Shown piece after piece: positions 1 through 9,892 of a stretch of 64,000 nt of DNA (its first letter is position 1; each line of letters starts with the position of its first letter). The notes under the pieces were generated by a model that was given only the letters and a program-made list of their open reading frames with translations, made no database searches and had not been told where the DNA came from. The stretch is from NCBI GenBank assembly GCA_963720515.1, contig OY970397.1, forward strand, positions 1,426,001-1,490,000, written 5' to 3'. The stretch is from G963720515 sp963720515 (GTDB lineage: Bacteria; Actinomycetota; Thermoleophilia; Gaiellales; Gaiellaceae). The translations under genes were made by a program, and so were the position numbers.

Positions 1-3000
1 ATTCGCCACGCTCGGCGTGAACCCGGCCGTGGTCGAGCGGTGCACGTTGTAGCGAACGACGCCCACAGCGTCGGTCGAGGCATTCCAGGAGAGCGCGACC
101 GAGTTCAGCCCGACAGTCGGCGTGAGCCCGGTCGGAGTCGTCGGCGGTGTCGAGTCCTGGTTGCCCACGCTCGTCGCCAGGTCGGCCTGGATCTCGGCCG
201 CCGTCAAGGCGCGGTTGTAGACGCGCACCTCGTCGATCATCCCCTCGAACCACTCGTTCCAGATCGAGTTGCCGCCGATTCGCAGCTGCCCGGTCGAGAC
301 GGCGATCGACCCGGCGATTGCAAGCGTCGCCACCTGCGTGCCGTTCACGTAGAGCCGGAGCGTCGTCCCGTCGTAGGTCGACGCGAGGTGCGTCCACGTG
401 TTGAGCGCGAGGGCGCTCGGCGCGCGGGCCTCCCGCACCGCGCCGCCCACGGAGCTCTCGGCCATGGGGGTCTTCGTCCCGGAGCCGCCGTGCCCGTAGA
501 GGTCGTAGACGACGTTGTTGGTCGTCTCCTTCATGAGCACGGTGCGCCACGTGCCGCCGAGCTGGGTCGGGTTCACCCACGCCTCGAGCGTCATGCCCGT
601 CGTCAGGTCGAGCGTGGCCGAGTCCGGCACGCTCACCATCGCGTTCGTCCCGTTGAACTGGAGCGCCTTGCCGTACTTCCCGACCGTCGCCCACGTCGCG
701 TTCGCGATCGACCCGTTGTTCCCGCGCCCGGAGGTGTCGCCCAGCACCGTCCCGCTGCCCTCGTCGAACGAGTACGCCGCCACGAGCCCCGCGGGAGCGT
801 TCGTGACGACGGCCGAGGCCTGGGGCGACGCGGGCCCGACATTGCCGGCCGCGTCCTCCGCGGTGACGCGGTAGTAGTAGGTGCCGGCCGCGAGGCCGCC
901 GTCCGTGTAGGAGGTGCCCGTCGGCTGGGCGATGCGGTTCGCGGCGCTCGGCGTGAAGCCGTTCGTCGTCGAGCGATGGACGTTGTAGCGGACGACGCCC
1001 ACGTTGTCGCTCGCGGCCGACCAGGAGAGCTGCGCGCTCAGGGATCCGGGCGTCGCCGTCAGGGTGGCCGGCGCCGTGGGCGGCGTCGTGTCGCCCGTGA
1101 CGACGGCGCTTGCCTCCCCCGAGGCCGCGCTCACATTGCCCGCGGCGTCCTCTGCGGTGACGCGGTAGTAGTAGGTGCCGGCCGCAAGGCCCGTGTCCGT
1201 GAACGACGTGGTGGTCGGCTGTCCGACCCGGTTCGCGACGTTCGGCGTGAAGCCCTGCGTCGTCGAACGGTGGACGTTGTAGCGCACGACGCCCACGTTG
1301 TCCGTCGAGCCCGACCAGGCGAGCGCGACCGAGCTGAGCGAACCCAAGGCAGACAGGCCGGACGGGGCCGTTGGAGCCTGGGTGTCCCCCGTCACGATCG
1401 CGCTCGCCTCGCCGGAGGCCGCGCTGATGTTGCCCGCCGCATCCTCTGCAGTGACGCGGTAGTAGTAGGTGCCGGCCGCAAGGCCCGTGTCCGAGAAGGA
1501 GGTGCCCGTCGGCTGACCGACCCGGTTGGCCGCGCTCGGCGCGAAGCCCTGCGTGGTCGAGCGGTGGACGTTGTAGCGCACCACGCCGACGTCGTCCGTC
1601 GAGGGGTTCCAGCTCAGCGAGACCGTGCTGAGCCCGCCGTTCGCCGCCAGGCCGCTCGGCGCCGTCGGCGGACCGGCGTCCGGGTTCACGACGGCCTTGT
1701 TCATGTCCGCCTGGACCTCCGCGGGCGTCAGGACGCGCCCGTAGACCCGGACCTCGTCGATCTGGCCGTCGAACCACTCGCTCCAGATCCCGTTGCCGCC
1801 GATCCTGAGCGGCCCGGTCGAGTTCGGCATGTCGCCTACGGCGAGCTGGGTCGCGACCTGCGTCCCGTTGACGTAGAGGCGCACGATCGAGCCGTCGTAC
1901 GTGGCGGCCAGGTGCGACCACACGTTCAGCGGCAGGGTGGAAGTCGACTGGGCACCCTGCGCCCCACCCGCGACCGCGACCTCGGCCAGCGGCGCTTGCG
2001 GCGCGCTGATCCGGTGCGCATAGAGGTCGTAGACGACGTCACCGCTCTGCTCCTTCATGAGAACCGTCCGCCAGGCCCCCGTGAGGGTCGCGGGCTTCAC
2101 CCACGCCTCGAGCGTCATCGAGTTCGTCAGGTCGAGGCTCGGCGCGTCGGGGATCGTCACCCAGCTCGACGACCCGTTGAAGGTGAGCGCGCTGCCGAAC
2201 TTGCCGGCAGTCGTGCGGGTGGCGGACGTCAGCGTCCCGTTGTTGCCGCTTCCGGAGCTGTCGTTCACGCCCGATCCCGAGGGCTCCTCGAATCCATAGG
2301 CGGCCACCGGCCCCGGCACGCTGACGTCGTAGTTCGCGGTGTAGAACGACGAAGTGGCGCCGGCGACGATCGAGTGCGTCTGCGCGCCGCCGTCGGACCA
2401 CGTGGTGAACGTGTAGCCGTTGCCGCCGACGGTCTGCGGCGTGATCGCGCTGACGGTGTTCGCGGATCCCTGGATCACCGTGCGCGTGAACGGCGCCGTC
2501 GCGGCTGCCCCGTTGACCGCGAGGTCGACCCCGGAGGGACTCGAGAGGAACGTGAGGTCGACCGTCCGCGGGTTGAGGCGTACCGAGGTGGTCACGCTCG
2601 CCCCCGCGCTGTCGGTCGCCGTCAGCCGCAGCTCGAGGTGGGACGGGTACTCGTGGTCGGGCGCATTGAACGAGCCGCTCGCGACGCCGACGAAGCTCTG
2701 GATCGGGTGGGTGTGGCAGTTGGACGGGCAGTGGTTCATGACCAGCTCCCACGAGAGCCGCGAGGCGGGGATCGTCCCGTCTTGCGGGTCGGTCGCCGAG
2801 CCGGAGAACGAGATCAGGTCGCCGACCTTCCACGTCGTCGTCGACGACGGCGTCGAGATGACCGGGGTCGGCGGCGAGTTGTTTCCGGCGTTCACGACGA
2901 TCGCATCGGTCGCCGTCGCACCCTGGGGATCGGTCACGCGAAGCTGCACGGTCACCGTCTGCGTCACGGGGTAGGTGAACTGCGGCGTGGCGGAGGTCGA

Positions 3001-4560
3001 ATCGCCGAAGGTGCCGTTCCCGTCGAGGTCCCACGAGTACGTGAGCGCGCCACTCTCGGGATCGGATGACCCGCGCCCGTCGAAGTTCACCGTCAGCGGG
3101 ACCGGGCCCGACTGCGGGTTCGCGGTCGCGACCGCGGTCGGCGGCTGGTTGCCCGCGAAGTAGCGAATCCGGCGGATCGTGCCCTCGTCGAATGCCGCGT
3201 AGAAGAGGTCGCCGCCGGGGCCGATCTCGATGTCGACGGGGCCGGCGGCGCCGGCGTCGAACGTCGAGATCCGGTTCGTGTCCGGCAGGCCGTTCGTCCC
3301 CGCCTTCATGACCCAGATGCAGTTCCGCGAGTAGTCGGCGAAGAAGAGCGCCCCGCCGTGGTCGGGGTAGTTGCCGCCGTTGTAGAAGGCGAGGCCCGAG
3401 ATCGACGAGCTGCCCGTCGGACAGGACTCGCCGGGCACGACCTTGTCGCCGTGGTTGTACGTGAAGTAGGGCGAGACGACGGCGCCCGCGCCCTGCGAGT
3501 AGAGGTTCTCGCAGATGTTCAGGTTCGCCCCGTCGTAGCCCGACTCGCGGCCCGGGCCTTCGTAGCAGGGCCAGCCGAAGTTGTCGACGACCGGGTCGAT
3601 GGGGCTGCCGAGCCGGTTGATCTCCTCCCAGGTGCTATACCCGACGTCGCCCGACCAGACCTCGGTCGTGCCAGGGCGGATCGTGAAGCGGAACGGGTTG
3701 CGCGAGCCGTACGCGATGATCCGGCGCGCGTTCAGGTCGGAGCTCGACCAGAGCGGGTTGTCGGGCTTGCCGGCGCCGGTCGTCGGGTCGATCCGCGCAA
3801 TCGTCCCGTTGAGCGCGACCGGATCGGCGGGCGTCCGCAGGTCCTGGCTGCGCAGCGCGCCGCCCTCCGCCGTCGGCGGCGTGAGCGTGCTGCCGGGTGA
3901 CCCCGGCGGATCGCCGCACGGGTTCTTCGGGATTCCGGTCTGGCCCCAATCCGTGAAGGTGAAACTCGCGCCGTCGCCGCCGGAGACGTAGAGCGCGCCG
4001 TCGGCTCCGAACTCGAGCGACCCGACGGAGTGGCTCGGGAACTGCTGGCACCAGTCCTCGATCAGCACCTGCTCGGAACCGGTCATCACGTTCCCGGCCG
4101 CCTGGAGGCGCGAGACGCGGCCGGAAACGACGCACCCGTCGGTTGTCGGCCCGGGCGGCGTCGGGCAGCCGTCGGAGAGCACGCCGGGCGTCCCCCACCG
4201 GGGCGCGACCCCGCCGATCGCCGCGTCGTACGTGTAGAGCACGTACACCCAGGGGTCGGCCGGGAAGTTCGGGGCGAGGGCCATGCCGAGCAGCCCGCGG
4301 TCCCAGAAGTTGTAGACGTTCACGTTCAAGTTCGCGAACGTGGTCGGGGTCGGGTCGTTCAGGTCGTCGAAGACCTTGATGATCCCGCTCTTCTCGGCCA
4401 CGAATACGCGCCCGTCGGCGGCGAAGCGAACTGCCGTCGGGTTCGTGAAGCCCGTGAGGGCGACCGAATCCTGGAACCCCGAGGGCACCGTGCCGGCCTG
4501 CGCGGCCGGGACGAGCACGAATGCGAGCGCGGCAAGCCCGGTGGCTCGGACGATCCGGTG
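1..4560 (-). CDS. Secreted PQQ sugar-dehydrogenase-like protein with PKD, LamG and FN3 domains (3' end outside window)
   Basis: About 1,520 codons stay open from 4560 to the window edge. Domains counted from 4560: hydrophobic secretion segment ending PAAQA (1-20); six-bladed glucose/sorbosone dehydrogenase-type propeller (20-465); PKD-like domain opening PPTAVATANPQSG (470-553); a further Ig-like and a bacterial repeat-like segment (560-745); LamG/concanavalin-like lectin (750-957); three near-identical FN3 domains (958-1256); second LamG (1263-1463); start of a fourth FN3. The likely role is an extracellular PQQ enzyme or carbohydrate-binding adhesin. No ATG, GTG or TTG lies in frame before the secretion segment. 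An ATG at 4595 is one frame off, so an indel in the G/C run near 4565-4590 is likely. The end given here is the clear coding limit, not a proven start. Confidence 0.8.
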
Positions 4561-4759
4561 CCACCAACGCCCCGAGGGGCGGCCCCTTGTGGCATGTGAT
4601 AACGAGCACGACGTCCAAGGACGAGTGACCCCGCCCGCGGCAACTATCCCGCATCCGCCGGGCGCCGGACAACGGCCGGAAGTAGAGGCTTCCGCCCTAG
4701 CCGCTCCGGGGGGAGCGCGTTGACGTTCGTCTGCGCCAAGGGCGAGCGGACGCTCGCCT

Positions 4760-6250
4760 CTAGGTAGCGGCGGCCGCGGCCGAGCGCGTGCGGAGCGCGC
4801 GGAGCTCCTGCAGGAGCCGGGGCTCGCGCCACCCGAGCGCCGGGAGGTAGACGGCGATTCCGACGCCCACCGTCGACACGAGTTGCACGAACGGGCCCGC
4901 CTCGGCGGCGGTGAGGGCGAGCTTCGTCACGAGGACGCAGGCCGCCATGAGGGCGACAGCCTGCGCGACACCCGCGTACAGCCGCACGGCTTCCCACAGA
5001 CTCGCTCCGAGGGCGCGAGTCGTGAGCCATGTGTAGATGGGCTCGACAACGGTGCTCACGATGGCGTAGGCGGCCGCGACGCCGACGATCCCCCTCGGCA
5101 GCCCGACGATCACCGCCCCTGTCGTCGCGATCACCGCGATGATCGAGTACCGCAGGAGCGTCCCGGTCCGGTCGAGCGCGCGCAGCACGCTGCCGTTCAA
5201 CCCCTGGAGCGACTGCAGCAGCCCCACCCACGCGAGGATCTGGAGCACCGGAACCGCGGAGTCCCACTGGTCGCCGAGCACGACGGCGACGAAGTCGTCG
5301 GCCACGAGGATCAGGCCGACCATGGCCGGGATCGTGATGCTCCCGACGACGAGGTTGGCCCGCAGCCACGCGGCCTTGATCCGCGCAACGTCGTGTTGCC
5401 AGCGTGAGAACGCCGGGAAGAGCACGTCCTGCAGCGGGATCGAGATCTGGCTGAGCGGGATCAGCATCAGGTTGTACGCGATCGCGTACGTGCCGAGGGC
5501 CGCCGGTCCCAGGAAGCGCCCGATCAGGATGTTGTCCACGTTCCGGTTCGCGTAGAAGAGGAGCCGCGCGCCGAACACGTTCGCGCTGAAGCCGCCGAGG
5601 TCCTTGAGGCTCGCGATCGAGAAGCGCAGATGCGGTCGCCACGTCGAGCAGATCCAGAGGAGGACGGTCGAGATGACGCACGCCGCCACCTGCTGGAGGA
5701 TCAGCGCCCAGGCCCCGAGCCCCGCGAGCGCCGCCGCGATGCCGCACGCACCCGCGACGAGGGTGGCGGCGATCTCCCGCAGCTCGAGCGTGCGGAAGTC
5801 CATCTCACGCGTGAGCAGCGCGAGCTGTGTGGACGAGAGCGCCGCGATCACGAACGTGAGCGAGACCGCAGCGAAGAGCGGCTTCACCTCCGGCTCCCCA
5901 TAGAAGCGGGCGATCGGGCCGGCGGCGGCCAGACCGATCACGGTGAAGGCAGCACCCGCACCGAGGCTCGTCCAGAAAACGGTCGAGCGGTCTGCCTCGG
6001 TGATCTCGCGGCGCTGGATGAGCGCCGTCCCGAACGAGAGGTCGGAGAACAGATACACGAGCGCCGAGAACGCGAGCACCATGGCCGCGAGGCCGTAGTC
6101 GTGCGGCGACAGGAGGTGCGCGAGGATCGCCGCGACCGCGAAGCGAGTCACGTACCCGAAGGTCTGAGAGCCCCCCTTCCACGCCACGCCGCGCAGGATC
6201 TGGGGCCGCAGGCCGACGCCGGCAGGAGGGATTCGCTCGGACGAGTCCAT
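4760..6250 (-). CDS. Polysaccharide flippase (MOP superfamily, WzxC-like)
   Basis: A 496-residue polytopic membrane protein with about 12-14 hydrophobic helices. Its N-terminal block (ILRGVAWKGGSQTFGY, then LLSPHDYGLAAM) is typical of WzxC/RfbX-type lipid-linked oligosaccharide flippases, which move undecaprenyl-linked glycan units across the membrane. The start at 6250 (MDSSERIPP) places the first conserved helix near the N-terminus; an upstream in-frame ATG at 6361 would add 37 low-complexity residues. It is convergent in layout with the secreted PQQ protein downstream and divergent from the AsnB-like gene at 6378. The exact glycan substrate cannot be read from sequence. Confidence 0.9.
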   Translation of the reverse strand: MDSSERIPPAGVGLRPQILRGVAWKGGSQTFGYVTRFAVAAILAHLLSPHDYGLAAMVLAFSALVYLFSDLSFGTALIQRREITEADRSTVFWTSLGAGAAFTVIGLAAAGPIARFYGEPEVKPLFAAVSLTFVIAALSSTQLALLTREMDFRTLELREIAATLVAGACGIAAALAGLGAWALILQQVAACVISTVLLWICSTWRPHLRFSIASLKDLGGFSANVFGARLLFYANRNVDNILIGRFLGPAALGTYAIAYNLMLIPLSQISIPLQDVLFPAFSRWQHDVARIKAAWLRANLVVGSITIPAMVGLILVADDFVAVVLGDQWDSAVPVLQILAWVGLLQSLQGLNGSVLRALDRTGTLLRYSIIAVIATTGAVIVGLPRGIVGVAAAYAIVSTVVEPIYTWLTTRALGASLWEAVRLYAGVAQAVALMAACVLVTKLALTAAEAGPFVQLVSTVGVGIAVYLPALGWREPRLLQELRALRTRSAAAAAT

Positions 6251-6365
6251 CGACGCTTGAATGTACGCGGCGGCGGCGGCGGCGTAACCCCTCCGTCGGA
6301 CTGGAAAGATGGCTAGGTTTCGCGCGCCTCGGAGCGCGGCGATTGCAGCTCCTCGCATCACGGCC

Positions 6366-6371
6366 TAGATT
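6366..6371 (+). promoter_or_regulatory. -10 box of a leaderless promoter
   Basis: TAGATT sits 6 nt before the GTG at 6378, the spacing expected when transcription begins at the start codon. It supports that GTG start. Confidence 0.5.
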
Positions 6372-6377
6372 CGGGAG

Positions 6378-7829
6378 GTGCGGGCACATCGCCGCCAGTT
6401 CCTCGTCGGGCCGCATGCGGTGGCAGTCCACGACGACTGGGTCCAGCGCGAGCTAGGGCCGGGCGTCGTCCTCACGTCGTGCCCTTCGCTGCCGGTCGAG
6501 CAGGCCCGCGGCCGGACGCTCCTCGGGATCGCCGTCGAAACCGACCCGGACCGACCTGATCCCCGCGAGGCGCTCGCTGCAGACGAGGCGCCCGCAACCG
6601 AGACTTGGGCGGGCCGCTGGATTCTGATCGCGGACGGCCGGCTGAAGCTCGACGCGGCGGGCACGCTCGGGCTTCTTCACCGGCGGATCGGCGGCGAATT
6701 CTGGCTCTCGAGCAGCCCCGCAGTGCTGCGCGAGCTCGAGCCCGCACTCTCCCTTCCCGCCGTGGAACTCGTGCACGAGACGGGCATGGACTGGTATCCG
6801 GCGCCCGGCTCGGGGATCGACGGCATTGACCGCCTCCTGCCGACCCAGACGATCGGCTTCGATGGCGACGTGGACTCGCGGAGGCTCCTGCCGCCGGTCG
6901 GCGAGAGGGCGTACGAGGATCGAATTGCGGCGCTTGGGGACCGGCTCCGGACTGCGCTCCGCGGCCTCGCCGACCGGGGTGGTCCTCTGGCGCTACCCCT
7001 CTCGGGCGGCCGGGACTCGCGGCTCCTCCTCGCGGCCGCGTTCGCTGCCGGAATCGCGGTCGAGCCGTACACGCTCGTCTACGAGCGCATGCCCCGCGCG
7101 GACATCGAGCTTCCGCCCAGGCTCTGCGCCGCCGTCGGCCTCGGCCACCGGTTCGTCCAGCCTGAGCAGCGCGCGGTCGAGCGGCTGCGCGTCTTCGACC
7201 GCCACACGGCCCGCCACACCGTCGACATCGACCGGGAGTTCTTCGCCCTCCACCAGCTCGACGCGGTCGCAGGGGCGGCGGCCGATCTGGGCGGCGGCGT
7301 GTTCGAGACCGGGCGCTGTTACTACCACGGCGGCCTTCCCGCCGAGCTTCCCGGGACGCCTGCCGAGACAGCCGCGGCCATCCAGGCGATGCTCCCGACC
7401 GAGCGCACCGCGGAGCTCGAGCGCTGGACTCGCTGGATCCACGAGACGCCCACCCCGGGCGTCGACTGGCGCGACCGGCTGTACATCGAGCAGCGGGTGA
7501 CCGGGTGGCTCAGCACCGTGTCGCTCGGGCTCGACCTCGCGGGCGTGGAGCGCGTCCACCTCGCGTCCTGCGAGGCCTACCTGGCCGAGACGCTCGCGCT
7601 TCCGGTCGCCGTGCGCCGGCTCGGCTTCCACCACGACCACCTCGTCGAGCGCCTGGCGCCGCCGCTGGCTCGATTCCCCTTCAACCCACCCGGATCACTG
7701 CGGGAGCGCGTCGCCCGCCGGACGCAGCATGAGCTCGCCGAGCTGCGCGCGGCCGGGGGCCTCGGCGGCTACGCGACCGGCCGGGTCAGGCGGATCCGGT
7801 CGCGACGCGCGGCACGGCGGCTCGGCTGA
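6378..7829 (+). CDS. Asparagine-synthase-like ATP pyrophosphatase
   Basis: A 483-residue protein with the PP-loop motif SGGRDS at residues 209-214, as in the synthetase domain of asparagine synthetase and beta-lactam synthetase, where ATP adenylates a carboxylate. The N-terminal 200 residues resemble the amidotransferase fold but lack the N-terminal catalytic Cys (protein begins MRAHRRQ), so glutamine hydrolysis is unlikely. GTG start, supported by the -10 box just upstream. The last 44 bp overlap the convergent glycosyltransferase gene. Paralogs of this type recur in exopolysaccharide loci, where an amidation or peptide-like modification of the glycan is possible; the substrate is unknown. 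Confidence 0.8.
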   Translation: MRAHRRQFLVGPHAVAVHDDWVQRELGPGVVLTSCPSLPVEQARGRTLLGIAVETDPDRPDPREALAADEAPATETWAGRWILIADGRLKLDAAGTLGLLHRRIGGEFWLSSSPAVLRELEPALSLPAVELVHETGMDWYPAPGSGIDGIDRLLPTQTIGFDGDVDSRRLLPPVGERAYEDRIAALGDRLRTALRGLADRGGPLALPLSGGRDSRLLLAAAFAAGIAVEPYTLVYERMPRADIELPPRLCAAVGLGHRFVQPEQRAVERLRVFDRHTARHTVDIDREFFALHQLDAVAGAAADLGGGVFETGRCYYHGGLPAELPGTPAETAAAIQAMLPTERTAELERWTRWIHETPTPGVDWRDRLYIEQRVTGWLSTVSLGLDLAGVERVHLASCEAYLAETLALPVAVRRLGFHHDHLVERLAPPLARFPFNPPGSLRERVARRTQHELAELRAAGGLGGYATGRVRRIRSRRAARRLG

Positions 7830-9138
7830 CCGCGGCCGCCTCTCCGGTTGCGAGGTCGCACACGGCGGCGAGGCGCCGGGTGAGCGAGCGCCGCTCGAAG
7901 GCCTCGAGCAGCCACGCCGGCAGCGCGGGCACCGGCTCGCCGTTGTCGCGCCGCTCGAGGCCGCTGACGATCGCGGCCGCGATCCCGTCCACGTCCGCCG
8001 GGCGGCAGAGCGTCGCGGTGGGCGCACGCGTGAGCAGATCGCGGGCGTCGCCGTCGGGCACCGCGGCGAGGATCGGCCGTCTGGCGGCCAGGTACTCGTA
8101 GGTCTTCCCCGGGACGATGGTGGCCCGCCGCCCGGGCGGCAGGTCGTGCATGGGCAGGAAGAGGAGGTCGGCGGAGCGCAGCAGCCGGACGGTCTCGTCG
8201 TGGGCGAGGTACCCGTGCGTCTTCACGACGGCCGCGTCGCCGACCGCCTCGAGGTCGCGCTCCGAGAGGACGCCGGCGAGGTGGATCTCGATCCGCCCGG
8301 CGAGCGACGGGTCGGCCTCGAGCAGCCGGGCGACGGCCCGGAGAAGGTAGACGTGCGAGCGCGTCCCGACATCGACGCCCGGGTCGGCGCCCCCGAGGGC
8401 GCGCCGGACCAACCGCGCCGCGCCGCCCGCCGCGAGCTCCGTGTGCAGGTAGCCCGCGTGGACGATCCGGAAGGCGTTGTCGACGCGCTCGGGTGCGGGA
8501 CCCGCGAAGTCGGCCGCGTCGAAGCCGTTCGGGACCGGGACGACCGGCGTGCCGGCGAGTCCCGGCAGGCCCGCGATCAGGCCCGCGGCCTCCTCGGTGT
8601 TCGCGACGACCGCGGCTGCGCTCCGTAGGACGCGGCACATGCGGCGGCGCTCGTCGCGGCGGTGGATCCTGCTCGCGTACACCTGCATCTCGTCGAGCGC
8701 CCACGGGTCGCGCAGGTCGGCGATCCATGGAATGCCGCGGCGCACCGCGATCCGTGCCGCGGCCGCGCCCGACTCGAACGGGCTCATCGACGCGTACACG
8801 AGGTCGGCGGGACCCTCCTGCGCCGCCGCCTCCACCCCCCGCTCCCACCAGCCGAAGAACGCCTCCTGAAGGCCAAGCCAGCGGTCGGCGCGCGCTCGCC
8901 ACGCGCCGGGAGGGGGCGGCGGCGGGCCCTCCAGCCGCCGCACGACCGTGCCCGCCGGGACGACGCCCTCGAGCGACCGGTCGACGGGCGTCCAGCGGCT
9001 CGCCTCGAACCCGGGCCCGGTGACGACGACTGGCTCGTACCCGAACTCCCGCAGGTGCCGGACGAAGCCGACCGAACGCTGCACGCCGGCCCCGCCGATG
9101 GGCGGGAAGTGGTACGCGAGGAAGAGGACGCGCCTCAC
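7786..9138 (-). CDS. Glycosyltransferase, GT4-like (GT-B fold)
   Basis: 450 residues. The N-terminus (VLFLAYHFPPIGGAGVQR) is the glycine-rich acceptor-side motif of GT4 glycosyltransferases; the middle (IADLRDPWALDE) and a C-terminal Rossmann half with PGKTYEYLAARRPI, the nucleotide-sugar binding E-E region, complete a GT-B fold. It probably adds one sugar to the lipid-linked repeat unit. The GTG start overlaps the stop of the acyltransferase gene (GTGA junction at 9135-9138), so the two are co-transcribed and translationally coupled. Donor and acceptor sugars are unknown. Confidence 0.9.
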   Translation of the reverse strand: MRRVLFLAYHFPPIGGAGVQRSVGFVRHLREFGYEPVVVTGPGFEASRWTPVDRSLEGVVPAGTVVRRLEGPPPPPPGAWRARADRWLGLQEAFFGWWERGVEAAAQEGPADLVYASMSPFESGAAAARIAVRRGIPWIADLRDPWALDEMQVYASRIHRRDERRRMCRVLRSAAAVVANTEEAAGLIAGLPGLAGTPVVPVPNGFDAADFAGPAPERVDNAFRIVHAGYLHTELAAGGAARLVRRALGGADPGVDVGTRSHVYLLRAVARLLEADPSLAGRIEIHLAGVLSERDLEAVGDAAVVKTHGYLAHDETVRLLRSADLLFLPMHDLPPGRRATIVPGKTYEYLAARRPILAAVPDGDARDLLTRAPTATLCRPADVDGIAAAIVSGLERRDNGEPVPALPAWLLEAFERRSLTRRLAAVCDLATGEAAAVSRAAVPRVATGSA

Positions 9139-9740
9139 GGGACGAGCTCGGCCACGCGCCCGAACTGCCGCACGACCCGCGCCGGCGCGCCGACCGCGAC
9201 CGCGTGGTCGGGTACGTCGTCACGAACGACCGAGTTCGCGCCGATCACCGCGCCGCGGCCGATGCGGACGCCCGGGCAGACGACGACGTTCTGGCCGAGC
9301 CAGGCGCCGTCCCCGATTTCGACGGGACGAATGTCGTTGACTCCCTGGTCGAGCACCGGACGCGAGAGATCCTCGAAGGCGTGCGCGTGGTCGGCGATGT
9401 AGACGTTTCGCGCGAGCAGCACCGAGCGCCCGAGGCGGACGTGGGCGGCGGCCGAGATGACGCAGGTGCCGGCGATGCTCGTGCCGTCTCCGATCTCGAG
9501 CGCGACCTCGCCGCGCGCGTCGAGCGTCTGGAGGCAGGAGCCTGGGCCGACGAAGACATCCCGGCCGATCGAGATCCGACCCTGGTTTTCGAGCCGGACC
9601 GGCGGCTCGAGCACGCTCCCCCGGCCGAACTCGGCGAACCCGCCGGCGGCGAGCACCGAGAACGACCGCCGCCAGGCGCGCCGCACGATCCACACGAGCG
9701 CCAGGAAGCCGCGCCCGATGAGGCGTCTAGGAGTGCCCAT
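9135..9740 (-). CDS. Hexapeptide-repeat O-acyltransferase (WbbJ/maltose acetyltransferase type)
   Basis: 201 residues, with a short N-terminal basic/hydrophobic stretch and then left-handed beta-helix repeats (for example RISIGRDVFVGPGS and RPVEIGDGAWLGQNVVVCPG) and the catalytic-region motif IADHAHAFED carrying His. The C-terminal VVRDDVPDHAVAVGAPARVV is the standard closing motif of this acetyltransferase family. It likely acetylates a sugar hydroxyl of the surface glycan using acetyl-CoA. It is first in a two-gene operon with the GT4-like gene and is divergent from the GT2 gene at 9893. Confidence 0.9.
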   Translation of the reverse strand: MGTPRRLIGRGFLALVWIVRRAWRRSFSVLAAGGFAEFGRGSVLEPPVRLENQGRISIGRDVFVGPGSCLQTLDARGEVALEIGDGTSIAGTCVISAAAHVRLGRSVLLARNVYIADHAHAFEDLSRPVLDQGVNDIRPVEIGDGAWLGQNVVVCPGVRIGRGAVIGANSVVRDDVPDHAVAVGAPARVVRQFGRVAELVP

Positions 9741-9876
9741 GCCGCGATGATAGGAACCGCACGCCGCCGTGTCGCTCCCCCTTTGGTCGGTGATCCCGCT
9801 TGGGGCCTAGCCGTCGGGCTAGCGGGCACCGTGCAGGTCTGGCTGATCGAGGGTCGAGATGAAGCGGCCGCATCAT

Positions 9877-9882
9877 TAGCGT
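9877..9882 (+). promoter_or_regulatory. -10 box candidate before the GT2 gene
   Basis: TAGCGT lies 10 nt before the in-frame GTG at 9893, in the 152-bp divergent gap. It favours 9893 over the later in-frame GTG at 9911. Confidence 0.35.
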
Positions 9883-9892
9883 CCCGTGGCGT

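Noticed and set aside
40..3069. 1,009-codon open frame on the plus strand
   Set aside because: It is the antisense shadow of the PQQ/LamG/FN3 gene: composition is Arg/Val/Asp-rich with no domain pattern, whereas the minus strand gives unbroken domains.
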